Positions 24,814-38,800 of a DNA stretch of 64,000 nucleotides are shown here, one piece after another; the stretch's first letter is position 1, and the number at the start of each line of letters is the position of its first letter. Both the position numbers and the translations under genes were made by a program. The notes under the pieces are model-generated. The model ran no database searches. It worked only from the letters and a program-made list of their open reading frames with translations, and was not told the origin of the DNA. The stretch is taken from assembly GCA_029216955.1 (NCBI GenBank), contig JANAVB010005597.1:45829980-45893979 (forward strand), read 5' to 3'. Source of the DNA: Iris pallida (Eukaryota; Streptophyta; Magnoliopsida; Asparagales; Iridaceae).

Positions 24814-26791
24814 CTACTATATAATGAGGAAAGTAAGCTTCACTGTGAAAGTATTTATTTCAAAAATGCTCTCATCTATATTTACTAATTAAAATTGTTC
24901 ATTACATTTAATATGGATGGTTATGTAATCATGTATAGAAAAAGAAAATTTAAGGAGGTTGTTTGCTCTTCCAAAGTATTATAAAAAACGAGCAAGACAC
25001 GTGCACGCACACACACACACACACACATATATATATGGAATTTTAGAAATTGTCAATATCGACGTACTGGGTACATAGAGTCAGTGTAAGTCAAGATTGA
25101 GGAGTGGTAAGGAGGGCGAAGAACATAAACACATTCTCATAAAAGTTTGGGTGGGGTGCAGATAATCTATATATTTCAAAAAATTGTAAATCTATACTTA
25201 AAATTTTCAAAGTTCTCAAAAGTTGGTGGGGGCTGATGGCCCCACAAGGCAATAATGTAGCTCCGTCCATGCATACAGCAGCGGGTATTTAAATCCTTAC
25301 CCATGCTTCATAGGCAAAAACAATGTCCTTAGTGCCTCAACCTAAGTTCGTTTAGGTGTACCTCTAGTTCTACAAACTCCTTCGAATAATATCTTATTGT
25401 TCCTCTAGCAAGTTCATTTTTTGGCTATTAATTAGTCTATGTTGCACCAAACCAACTGAGATGATTTTTTTCATTATATCCTCAAGTAGCATCAACTCCA
25501 ACTTTCAACAGATGCACTTGTTTTTTATCCTATACTTCACCATATTATCACAATCCATCTTAGCGTTATCATATTATCTATGCTCATTTTCGACATGTTT
25601 TTTAATTAACAAACACTTTTTTGATCTATAAAGCATGGTCTTATAATTGTCTTGAAGAATTTTCCTTCCAACTTCAAAGGTAACCTGCAATCACAAAACA
25701 CTCAACTTCAACTATCATCTTTTAATTCTATGAACAGCATCATTCTCAATCTCTCCATCGTCATAAATATTGATCCTAAACGCTGAAGAGTGTTATTCTT
25801 AGGTATCTCTTGTCCATCAATATATTCTCTCCTTTTTTTGAACTTACATTCCACATACTCCATTTTCATCCTAATAATTTTAAACTCTTAGATCCCAAAA
25901 GGAAAAAAAAACACAATTCTGTTTTAGAAGTTGACCCTTCTTTATTCTTTTCACTAAAGTCAATTTATTTTATCTTGCATTATTAAGTATATGAGGTGAA
26001 AACTAATGTACGGGTGACTAGCAGCTAAAATTTGTTAAAACAGGAAAGTTTACAAATGGAATAGTTCATTACGTATTGAAAAGAATAATCAACAACAAAA
26101 ATATCTAGGGTGCCTATCATCCATGTCACATCCCGACCCGCCGTCCTCACATCGATTCAGCTGAATCGATCGTCCTCGCTGGGGCGTGATGCCGTACGAG
26201 TCTGGAGTTACACTCGTACAAGGCAAGAATATAATTTCTTTAAATGGTTATCTCAAATCACATCATTTCGCAGCGAAAGAAACCGAATCACATTGAAGTA
26301 AAGCGGAGTATACGAAACAATCTCTTTATTGAATAATCAGCATAATTACAAAGGCTTTCAAGTAGTCCAATACACATGCCAGATTGGCTTACAACACTCA
26401 TGATCTCTCCAGCCCACAAAGAATTTTATCGTTCAATACATCATGTCTTCTATATCTCGACCGCAACATCATGTTGCAAGTCTGAACGCCAATGCGGTCA
26501 CACGCCTCAAAACGCTAAGACATTCCATACCTCAACGTATCCAAGCGAAGCTCCGCCGCGAGCAAACCATTCCCTGCATCCTACAAACAATCTAGTGGAG
26601 GATCAGTACTAATCCTCTCGCGTACTGATAAGACCCACTCGCCTAAACCAACATTAAGTAAACTTATGAATCACGCAGCTTAAATTATGATCTTTCTATC
26701 TTTGCCTTAGAATCGGTTTCATGGCATATTGTAAGCAGTAAAGCATGTACGCATGGTAAATATGTTATCTTCGATTCTTTAAGCAAGCAGG

Positions 26792-26837
<46 letters not shown>

Positions 26838-29800
26838 TGTTGTTTCGTGGCGACTTCTTACCAACATTGATGCACTCACCATTGCACCGATGCAAGGTGA
26901 ACACGCCTACCATCTTTCCCTATCATGTTATAAGTGATCTTTGTGTAGGATCAGTATATCTGCATCGTTCAGCCTACCGACCCTTATCTATATGAAGGTC
27001 GCTGGCATTTCAAGTCAGAATAGACTAAAATCTCTTCTCAAATTGGGTAACCCGACGTTCTCCCCGTTAGGGTTGCTATCCCAATAACCGAAAGGACGCT
27101 GAACTTACCAACAATTGTGGCTTATCACATCAATAGCCAATCGCAAATCATCCCAAAAGATGTGCACCAACAACGTTTATCCATCCCCCATAGGCCGAAC
27201 GGTCCCGGTGTCCCGGCCAATTCTCTATCGAGGGAAAACACATACCCGTGCACGAGCTATATACTCAAGTCCATTTGACCATGCAATACACGTCTAACTC
27301 ATACAACCAAATATAGTCTGAGTTCGAAACCCATACTTCACATTATCTTGCATTTTCATTCTTTCTTTCAACAATTCTACTCTTTCTTTCAATATATCGT
27401 CACCTCGATTCAATGTTTTGTGGCTCAAAGCCCCAATTCAATGTTCAAATGAACGACCCGAAGGTCCAAACATTTCCAAGGCAACATACTACATTTGACA
27501 GTTTCGTGGCATTTGTGCCACAACTGCTTACTTCGCATACGAAGTATATCTTTCAATGTTCTACCCCTCTAACTCGTGCATAGAGGCACGCCTTGATAGA
27601 TGTTATACGACTCATGCCTTGAGACACGTTTCGATTCAATTGTTCAATGTTCCGTGACTCGTGCATATGATGCACTCATCGATACAGTTATCAATGTCCT
27701 TATGGCTTGCGCACCGAGGCACTCGCCGTTGCGATATTTCGATGTAACTTGTGACTTGTGCACTTGATGCACGTTTCACCTCAATGTTCTATCTTAGTAA
27801 TAGACATGCACTATGATTTCTCTTATTCGAGCCACGCCTGTGGACTCGATAACTTAGCATATAAGGATACATTTTATTAAGCATGACGGAGTAGCAAAGA
27901 AGGGTCAAAGTCCTCCCACCTTATGCCAATACGCATGTCGTTTCGTCAAAGCCGATGCGGCTCGATTCTTTAACTTCGTTGCACGGCCAACTCATCTGAC
28001 TTAGCCATTCGAGCACTTCGTGCTCCGTTGAACTACCTGACTGATTTGGCCTACCGTGCTTATGCCTCAGCCCGTTGCAAGGCGATACTTTGAACTTCTG
28101 CGGACTCTGTTGCAAGCAAATGAGGCAAAAGGTCGACCTCTTATAAAAACTAAAAAGCTTAGCTTGCACATGAAACCAACTAAAATCAATACTTGCTCTA
28201 ATCGAACTTATATCTCTTCGGGTCAACTTAGCACTCGCATCGATTCGCATCGATACTTTTTTGGGTCCACTTAACTCTTCAAGTTAACGACTCATCGTAA
28301 TGCACCGTAGAGATGCGGGCTATTACAATCCAAGCATCAAGTAACTTGTATCTTATATCCATGGTAAAAAACCATACTATGTTGGTTTTCATTTGTGGTA
28401 TTGCTATGTTAGTTACAATAAATGTCACTCTTTTGTTTACTTCTAGTTTACCATTTTAGTATAACCTATTTTCATCTTTCATTTAACTTTTACCCTATAC
28501 AAAGTCAGAGGGAAAGATGTAGCAATTTCAATTCCGTTGCTTTTCAGTAAGGTCCTAGAAAGTTTCCTGTCTTTGCGTAGTTTTGATGGACAATTATCAT
28601 GCCCTTTTATGTATAACTAATAAACTCACTTAGATTCTTAAAACCCACTAAACTGAACAGATTGTATATCCTGACCTGGCTATCACATCCCAACTCAATT
28701 TCATTTTGCATTTGAATTGTTTCTTCTGCACTACCTTATGAATACCCTCTCTACCTGCCAAGTAATATAGCTCACCTAGTTGCCTTCAATACTCAGAGCC
28801 GGCTCCAAGCCTAGGCAACCTACTACTACAACTTTCCTCCAAAAGCCCCCTAAATCCTAATCGTAGTACTACTACAACTTTCCTCCAAAAGCCCCCTAAA
28901 TCCTAATCATAGTAGTAAGCACATAGTCCTACGTTTTGATATATAAAAAATTATGTTCTCCAACTTTCGTCCAACCATTGAAATTCTCGACTGGAAAAAA
29001 AAAACTCTTCTTATTTAATTTCCCCATAGTGCATCTCCTTCCCAAATCTAGTTTGCTGCCAAGAAAAATGTCATAATAATATTCTCTATATATAGAGAGC
29101 CATGACTCATGCAATTACTACTAAAATACATTTTTTTTTATTCAAGATTCTTTTTTGCTTTATGTAATTAGTATCTTTTTTATTGATTTATTAATACAAT
29201 GAGTTTTCTATTCCAATTAAGAATTAACTATGAAATTGCTTCTAGTAAATTTTAGGTTATAGGAATTTCGAATATATTACCATGTTCTCAAGTATATTAA
29301 ATATTAATTCAATTTTTTATGTTGATGTTTTGTTATTAGTCTTACGTTAATTAGAATTATGACAGGCAAACGGAAGTATGAATCTGAAAGTTCAGAAAAG
29401 AAACGAAAATAACAAAGACAGAACGTTACACGGAGGATATGTGGATAGGTATGTGAAAATTACTCCGCCTTTGGTTGAAGCTGAAAATTTGGTGAATGAT
29501 GCAAATTTGAGAAGGCAAGAAGAATTTATGTAAGACGTGAAATAAATTGTATTTCGAGTTGCTATAAAATTGTTAAAATGCGTAATTTTTATTTTTGTTT
29601 TTGATATGTTGATTAATAGTGCATAGTAACACATTTAAATGTTTCCTATCTTTCAAAAGTGTTTAAGGTTGAAAAGAAAACTTTCACATAGGGGACACCA
29701 TTTTTAGGATTGCCTAGGGCCCCATTTTTGCTAGAGTAGGCCTTGTCAATACTCGCATAGGTTCAAACTCTTTCCTACAAGCTCCCGCAACAGAAATATA

Positions 29801-32800
29801 GGTTTTTCTGCCGCAAACCTAAAATATTTACTTCCATGCTATCGCTGTCTTCTCTTCGCTTCTTCACCGCTTGCCAGGAAGGTGGGCCATGTCATTCTCT
29901 TCCTGACCTGACATTTGATCCACACATTTTTGCTCCTCGTAATAACTTTTGTGATCGATCTATTGTGAAATTGATCCGCTTAGGTATGCTTCACGGGTTT
30001 AGTATTTTGTTTTTTGTTTCTGGAGTTTGCATGCTCTGCTCGTCTTATATTGCTTGGTTTAAATTTGTCAATTACACCCTTGGTTACTTTGGTCATTTTC
30101 TAGATATATCATCACACCATAAAAATAATGTTTGGCCGATGTTAATATAAAAAGTATGATGTACAGACTCGAACAAAATAAGAACACAGTGGCATTTCAA
30201 CACCTAAATATACATATTAGATTATAGATGCAGCTATAAATAGCTTATATAAATATATGGTTCATATCATATATTGAAAACATGTCTTTTGCTAATATGC
30301 ATCACCATCATCGAATCCATCTCCCATCAGAATGGGGTCAGTTGTGGAGCCATAAGAAAGCTCCAGAAAGGAGTTTTTATGACGGGCTGTCGGCCTATGC
30401 CAAGTGACAACCATTATGTTGGTGCCAAATTCCTAGACAAGATAGGTAGATAGATAAACCTACCTTTTATATGAAGTTTAAGCTCATGCAACCAAGGACC
30501 ATGTCTATGTCTAATACTCAAAGGTGAAAAAGAAAAAGATCAAGTATCACATAAAAATATTACCTGAAATACGGTAGGTGCCTCTATAAATTAGTTATAG
30601 TCATGTGCCACTTGATCATTTTCTTCTTAAGAGGAAAAAATAAGAATGACTAGAAGTAAAAGATATACCGAAAGGTACATAATAGGGAAGAATTCTTTGA
30701 ATTGTTAAATACACAATGTCGCCATTGCAATGTGTCAAGCGTAAGCCTACATCCAAAGTGATGTCAAATTGTGTGTGGGAATGCAAGGTATGGGGGAAGG
30801 GGGAAGCTTGTGCCAGAAGAAAGAAAATGGTGAACACTAGGAAGGCAAAGGACTACCGAGACGCAAACACAAAACAAATGCAAAAGTAAAGAAGGAAAGG
30901 AAAGATCAAATATATGTAGTAACAGAAGGTACAATACGGAAAATCAGCTCATAGTAGCAATGTAACCTTTAGTTTTGTGCTTAAATCTGAATGGTTAAGA
31001 TCCAGCTTCTTTGCAGTGAGTTCAAAATCATTGTGATACCGTACTGACTCAAGCTTTCCACCACAAAGGCCACACGTATATTTAGAAGGTCTACATGTTA
31101 ACTCGATAGCAGTAGCCTGCAAGCATATCTTCTTATATACCTCCTCTGCACCATTCTGCAGTAAGAGATCTAAACATTTTAGGGAAATGTATTATGCATA
31201 TCCATGAGTAAGCATATAATCAACAAACATCAGTTCCTCATAAATAAAACAAATTTCTCTGAAGTAAGCCAAACATAATGATATATGATCTTTTTATCAA
31301 AATATAGTGATAAAATGTCTTCTTGAATTTACTTGTGTCATACCTCAATTAAACTTGATCGAGTTTCACAATTCGTGTAAAGTATACTCAAGTGTTTAGT
31401 AAAGTTAGATCTTCGGAGGATAAGAGAGGAGATCAAATTCTTGATCTCTTTACCTGTGGAAGAGTTTCTGTAAGGTTTCTTCAGTTCAACTATAGTTTAT
31501 CCATGGAACATGATGGGACTATGGAACTTCGATGAAAGACTTGTTTCAGAAATTTCATTAGACATGGATATGACATATGTTGCTTCCAGAAAACAAAGTT
31601 GCATAATCCTAACTCTTTTTCGTTGAGATCCATCGGTGGGGACTCACTGAATTCATGGTGTTTATTAATTCTAATGGTGCTTTTGTTGGTAGACTTATTG
31701 TGTGTCATTATAATAATTTCGAAGAGATTTCTAGTTTACATGAAGCTCTGTTGCACGGGTACTCCTTAAGAGCACCATATTTGTGTGTGTTTGTATACGA
31801 AATTTATTAGATGCAATACTCCAACACTAATTTCATATACGGCTTGCCCGTGTCTAGGTTGTAAAAGGAATAAAAATCATAGTTGAAAGTGATTTGGCAC
31901 AATCGCGATCATGCTAGACATAAATAAGATACATAACTGAGATACAAAAAACTAACATTAGAAAATTTTGGAACCTAATTACTACAACATGAATAAATAT
32001 ATTATCATCATCACCTACTGTATGAAAATTTATTTTCATGCTATTCATGTTGTACGTGAATCCCAAAATTTTCTAAAATGTCATATTCGAATAATTATTG
32101 TGTCTGTATCCAAATGTGTCTACGCAACCTAGACCGGAAGGTTTTCTTTGACCGTCAAACCAGGTCCGGCCCTGAGCTGATGGAGGTCCGAGGCAAAAGT
32201 TCCAAAATGGGCCCCCATACATAATGTAAAAAAAAAGTATAAATAAAACAAAAAATTGTTGTAGCCAAAATTTGAACCAAGGACCTCTTAAATATAAGTC
32301 TAACATTATAACCACTGCACCACAATATTTTTTTGTTAAAAAAAAACACATGATACATATTAGTTCTATTGGAGATTGTTCCATGTTGGTGCTCCCTTTC
32401 GTCAGGGGGCCCTGGGCCGTCGCCCGGCCTGCCCTGGGCCCGGGCCGCCCCTGCGTCAAACCCAAACTGAAGCTAGTTGGTATTACTTTGTTGGCACTAA
32501 CGTTGATAGTCCTCGTGACAGAGCTTGCATGAGTTTTTTGTTACTACACTACTAGAATATAAATCCAAGCCTTAGATATACTATTGTCCAACTTTGTAAG
32601 TTGAAGTTGTTCCAAGTTTATGATCTTGGGTAATTAATTAAGTTTAACCTTCGTATATGTTATCACTTTGCAAAATATACACAAAACTCGTAAGTTTCAT
32701 ACCAAATTCAGACTATTGGAGGAAACTAAAATGACAGCACATCTTCTAGGAAATGAGTTTACTTCTTATTATCGAGAAGAAGAAAAAATCCGGTTCCTCC

Positions 32801-35800
32801 CAATTTCTCATTATTTTTCTGGTAGCAGAAGAAATCCTAATTTTATATGCAATTTTTGAAAGAAAAAAACTTAAGATATGTGAAATATATCCTCTACAAA
32901 GACTTCTGCTTGCTATGAAATGACTTCTTTTTCAGAATTCTCCAAAGAGCCATATTTTACTACAACTTTGCAAGTCATAACTTCAAGTCCTCTGAGCTTT
33001 ACAAATAAGTTCTCCTATTAAACATACTGTTATAAGTTCCAGAAAATTCCAAAAAGGAAAAAAATAGAAGGATAGAAATTAGGAAGGTATCTACAACATA
33101 CAATTTTAGGCTTTACAAGGACTTCAATTAGTATAATATAATGGATGCACTACTTAGGAATGATTAGATATTAGTTAAAGAAGCAACTACAACTAGGGAT
33201 AAACATAAGCAAACATGAATTGAGGCTGTGAAAAAAGATATGACATTTGCTAAAGTTCAAGAGGAGATGACCCTCAATAAAGCAGAGTGGAAGAAAGCAT
33301 TCATATAGCAAGCACAAAACATTGAGATTTCTGTTGTTGATGTTAGAGAGAGAGAGGAGACGATCAACATTATCTCCTTCAAACATGAGGGTGAGAGAAT
33401 CCTCTAGAATGTCCTCCTTTCAATTTAAAAGGAGAAACTCTTTAACCCACCAGCAGAAATTTAATAAAGATAACTGGCTATCATTATCTACTTTCCGGTT
33501 TCACAACCACTAACTCGAACATATTTTCAGACAAAAATGAAAGGAAGATAGGTTGCAAACATAAAAGTTAATTTGCTAGAATAGAGAGCACGGGTTTGGA
33601 AAAGAATAAATGAACAGCTACTACTAATATTTGCTAATAATATCAGCATGGCCATTAACTCTTGGTGTTATGAATGTATCCCATTCAATAGACCTCAATG
33701 ATCAACCATTTCTAACAGCAAGACGGAAAATATATATATTTATGGAACAGAAAGACATTACACATTGCGCACCATAAGTTTCTGAACTTTTCCAACTCGA
33801 TATATCATTTGATGTGATAAATAAGTAGATGCATGATACTTCGAGAAAAAATTCTTGACAGCATCATCGTATGGCTCTTCAACTGACCATGGAATAGCAC
33901 GAACCAGAACTGTAAAATGACTAGGACTGGGTGGAGATCTAGTAATATGAATTAGCCTCATTCTAGCAATACTCCTGTATTCCTAGAGCCACATAAACAA
34001 ATATATTTAAGAACCTATTAACTCTGTAAAAGGGAAAACATAGACACTAAAGAAATGGGGTATGAGAAAAGAAAATTCTTACGAAGTAAAGAAGAACACA
34101 AGCTGAACAAGATATGATGTATAGTGAAAGGCAATGGACCCAGAGCCTGAAAGGAAAATCAAAATATTGTTAGTATCTATAAACTTAAAAGTAACGTTGA
34201 AGTGGAACTTAACTTCACACGTTAAAGATCATTCAACTGGCAAATTTATTCCAAAAACCAAAATTCAAAGATAGTGAAATATGTGTGAACCAAGAACATC
34301 AAAATATCAAATCTGCATGTATGGATCATGTTTACTGTAGCTAAACAGAGAGTTTATGGGTGAACTCAAACAATAAAAAAAAATATATGTATATAACCAG
34401 ATAGAGATGAATACATGTATACGGCACCTACATATCCAACAACAACAACAATGGTGATGTTTCCAGACACCCCTACAACACAATGCCGATTCTTCAAGAA
34501 TCTGACCAACTAACTACTATTCCAGAGATATCTGACATCTCTCAAACTCAATGTGGATACTAAAGAGTCGGGTTGAAAGAAAAATAAACAATTTATACCC
34601 AGTGGGAAGTGCTGGATAAATCATCTATTTGCTCTAGGTGCATGTAGCATAATGATGGAGGTAAATCTATGATCTAATACTGGAAGTGAAAGAGCTACGT
34701 CACATGTATGAACTATAAAGTAGAAGGATGAACCTTGCTCTCTTCATAACATCGAACCACAAACTGCCAAAGGTGCAGGGTTCTACTAGAGATCCCTAGT
34801 CCCCGCAATTGCACAACACAAGCACGCCTCAACTGAAGGAGGATTGTGACGAGAAAGAGAAGAAGAGTCGATCAATTCCATGTCAATAGGAGTCCCCTTG
34901 ATATGCTTTACATAGGAGTTAGGTTATGATTTCCAACCCTACTCCTTGTTTCCCCTGAAATGCGGATTAGCGCCTTAGCAGTTGGTGTCAGTGAGGAGTG
35001 GATGTTTATAAGCAGGTTCAGATCCACCCCTGGCACCCACAAGGTGCACACCCAAGTGGGAGACAAGGGAGAGTGATGGTGCACAAACCCATTGCTGGGT
35101 TGGGCAAACCCCAACAGTGGAGAACACCAATAGCAAACAAAGATGCGCAAGAAGTCTAACAGAATGAGAAGTGAAGCCATAAAACATAACTTATTTTGAC
35201 ATTTGCAGATAAATATGTTGTGTATGCATTGACATCTATGAAAGAAGTTTTCTACGTATCTTAACAGAAGGCTCAAGAGCTAACCAAGGTTTTCAGTACC
35301 GGTTGATACCCGAATCGATGCATTGGATCGGTTTTAGCTTGTCCAATCCAATACTGACCTCGCCAATAATGGCTGATACTAACATTGGGACTCTCTTTTC
35401 CGGTCAATTCGGCAAAGAAAGAAATTAAAATAAAAAGAGAGAAATATGGGGGAAAAGAGCATCAACACGTCATTTAGTCTCGCAGAAGATCGACATGCTA
35501 CATTGTATCGACAAGATTCCTTATATACATACTCTATCCACAACTATTTGTTGAAGTTGTATAGCTAACATCATGCATCCACCTTAATACAATTTCACTC
35601 AAATTATCTATTGTGGGTATATTTTGTCTAAAAGGAAGTAAATAAAGAATAGTATTATTATGGGTGAATGACTCATCAACGTTGAACATTATTTGATTGA
35701 GAACTAACAAGAAACAACAGCATTATTTGCATAAAGTTATCCCCAAATGTAACGAATATTTTTCTAGTTTTTAATAATTATCCATTATTTTTCGGCTTTC

Positions 35801-38800
35801 TGAAAGGAAGAACTCAGAATGTCTGATTCAGATAGATCACTGAAAACACCAATATTGATACTCACAAGAAGGGTCCAAAACTGATCTCGACAGTGCAAAC
35901 CTTGGAGCTAACGAGTAACAAATGGGTTACTATGACAGTGATGACTACGATGCACGGACATGGATACGACACGGATAAGGATACAACAACATGGACACAA
36001 CACCTATTTCGGTGTGTCCAATTGTCTTTTAAAGTGTCTGGACTGTGTCCAGTACGTGTCCAACACGACAACAGTCACAACACCCACATTTTTGGAGTGT
36101 CCATATTTCCTAGAGTGGTCTAACTGAGAATTACAAGTTTTCAATAGGGAAATGGAGTATATGATTAAATAGAATACTAAATGAAATTCAAATCCAGCAA
36201 AAAACAACTTGTGGCTTTATACATAAAAACTAAAAGGCAGCGGACTAGAAAATAGAAAAAATTCAGAAGAAGAAAAAAAAAAGATCTCCGGAGTTCCATT
36301 CCAGTCCCCAACAATTATCCAACAATCAATCCTGCTCCAGCTGTCATTTCGTAAAAGAGAAAATAATTTCTTAAGAGAAAGAGAAATAAAAGAAAGGTAA
36401 CTACATAACCAAATTTATTCCGGTTCATCATAACTGACATAGACATAATATTTCTTCCTAACAATGCAAACTAAAAAGAAATAACTTAAATAACCACCTA
36501 ATAGAAACTTCATGGACGACTAGTTCTCACATGAACCACTAGTCAGTCACATGAAGTACCCATACAGCTACCAATAACAAAAACCTCCTTGTTTGATCCT
36601 GGAGTACCTATAAAGCACAATGACTTGATCTGATCAACGTAGGACCATTAAACAAATCTAAATTCCCAGACATTGAGAAAATATCCCTAATTTAAACATT
36701 AAATAAACTATATAAGAAAATAAAGCTAATAGCTCTAAAGGGACTCCAATTAAGCCAATTTTCCAATTCAATTTGATGTGTCATACACTTCCACTAAGTG
36801 AAGTCCATCCTCTAGCTATATTTTATCCACAAACTAAGAACAACGCTATGAAGTTTTTACTTCATGATGAGCGACAAGTCCTTGAAGGCTGATCATCCAT
36901 AGGTCATGGTCATTACTCAGGCATATTCCAATAAGAAGGACGGAAGATACATATTGAAAAAATTGAACACTGCCATGGAATAAAATATGAGACATGTTCT
37001 GTTGAGCCCTTAAATCATTGACTTATTGATCGCATGAGTAAAAGATATAATGGGATTGATTTACATCATTCTCTAACTACACCACCTACACTGCTTGCCT
37101 ATGGACTTTTTCCTCGCTCTAATTATGATGAAATTACATCATTATAAGTAGGAGACACTTACAAATTGGAGAAGACTTGTCAGTGCACTTCAATAGTGGG
37201 CCTACTTCAGGGTTCAAGAGTGGGTCAAATAGCATATCTTGGCTCGTCACAGGATCCAACCAAAACACTCACAACTATCCAAGTTGGATATTAAGTGTTC
37301 GACAAACAGCAATAGCAGATTAGGACTCCTCAGGAACCTTAAAATTCTCAGGTGATCTTCCAATAACTTTCTATTCTTCAATTAACTATAAATTTCATGC
37401 AATAAGGCTAAAGGATAAATTAGTTTGTTAATATCAAAATTTCTTGATAAATATCACAAATATTCCCAGCAAACGTTCAGGTTTTCCCTTTAATCCCTTA
37501 TTAAACCTCTGAAAAACAACTCTTGTACAAATCTAAGATGACGGGGCAATCACACCCTTTGACCCAGGAGAGTGAGTAATCTACCTGGTTTATCCACTTT
37601 GGATGCCGCTCTCAGCCATGTGCTTTTGCAACATCTATGCTGCTGCTTAAACCTGATTAATTGATGTGTCAAAGGCAGAGTTACCACCGAGAGTCCCCTC
37701 ATTCAGCATGGTTATTTTCATTGAAAGTTTGTTCTTTCTCTTTACCACCCTGACGACATTGACAAAGGATTCTCTTTACCACCCTGACGACATTGACAAA
37801 GGATTGTAAAACAACAATTTTACCCCTCCCCATGGTAGACCTGCTACCGCAACCCCAACGCCCACCCCCCCCCCCCCCCCCCCCCCCCCCTTCTGTTCTC
37901 TTCTGAAGCGCCTCATCACTCCCTACCAGTTTTGTTGAAGGGTAAAATGGTTAGTAGTCAATTTCACGTGCAGAGCACATGACTGTTAAGTCTAACTGCA
38001 ACTAACAAAGCGTAGCAAAGTGAAAATAAATCAATAAATAAATAAAAGTTCAAGGTATTAAAGTGAACATAAAAGGTTCAAGGGAGCATTGTGATACATG
38101 GAAAAGTTGAAGGTATTTACATGTAAGTTAGCCTTTAATTTATGACGATCTAAGCTAAACTGAGCTCCAAAAAATTGTAGGAACAAACTATATATCAGAA
38201 GCTTTCATCCATATTTGGAAGGGAAAAAAAAGGTCAAAAATTCCCTGAACCTCCCAAAATACATAACGAAACGACTATAGAAATTCTAACAAATTTTAAA
38301 TAAGGAAACTACAATGGAGGCTTTGCATGACCAATATTGCATTAGATAAAGATTAAGTGCAAGGATGTAGGGTTAACAACGCCATCTAAAATATATGTCA
38401 ACGCTGGTTTCTGGCACCCATTCAGATGCATTGCAAATTTACGTCAGATCACAACGTGATATGGGTTTACATAACTCTTCAACTGTATCCCTCCATGTGA
38501 CATGACTTTGGGCTGATTGGTGTGGCACCATCAATCTTTCAATTAGTTGCTTGCATCAAGCCTTTGGTCAGCCTGGATCTGGAGGTCTCAAGTTCCATCA
38601 AAACGCATACATACATTGTACACTATCAGATAACTATGATATGGGTCCTCTTAACTCTTGAACTGTAGACTAGCCAGCCACATAACTTTGTGCTGACTGT
38701 AGGAATATGGGAAATTTACGCTGATGCACGGGTGTGTTTTTTTGTCATTCTCCTAGTTCACTGCCAAGATCACTGCCACTCCCCAAAGAATGGAAGAACA

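Larger units (their letters stand above)
24390..25350 (+). repeat. Direct segmental duplication (~80-bp and ~50-bp blocks) around an insertion
   Basis: (CA)n then ATTGTCAATATCGACGTAC and GGGTACATAGAG(C/T)CAGTGT occurs at about 24395-24470 and again at 25005-25088. TTTAAATCCTTACC then GTCC(T)TTAGTGCCTCAA(T/C)CTAA occurs at 24518-24555 and 25288-25345. The first copy is interrupted just downstream by AT-repeats and a SINE. Confidence 0.65.

Noticed and set aside
24600..24900. Open frames with long Ile-Tyr repeats (also at 26685-26882 and 57523-57842)
   Set aside because: Translations of (AT)n microsatellites.
32545..32575. CACTACTAGAATA, possible left end of another CACTA element
   Set aside because: No matching TTCTAGTAGTG right end or subterminal repeats found; one short match is not enough.
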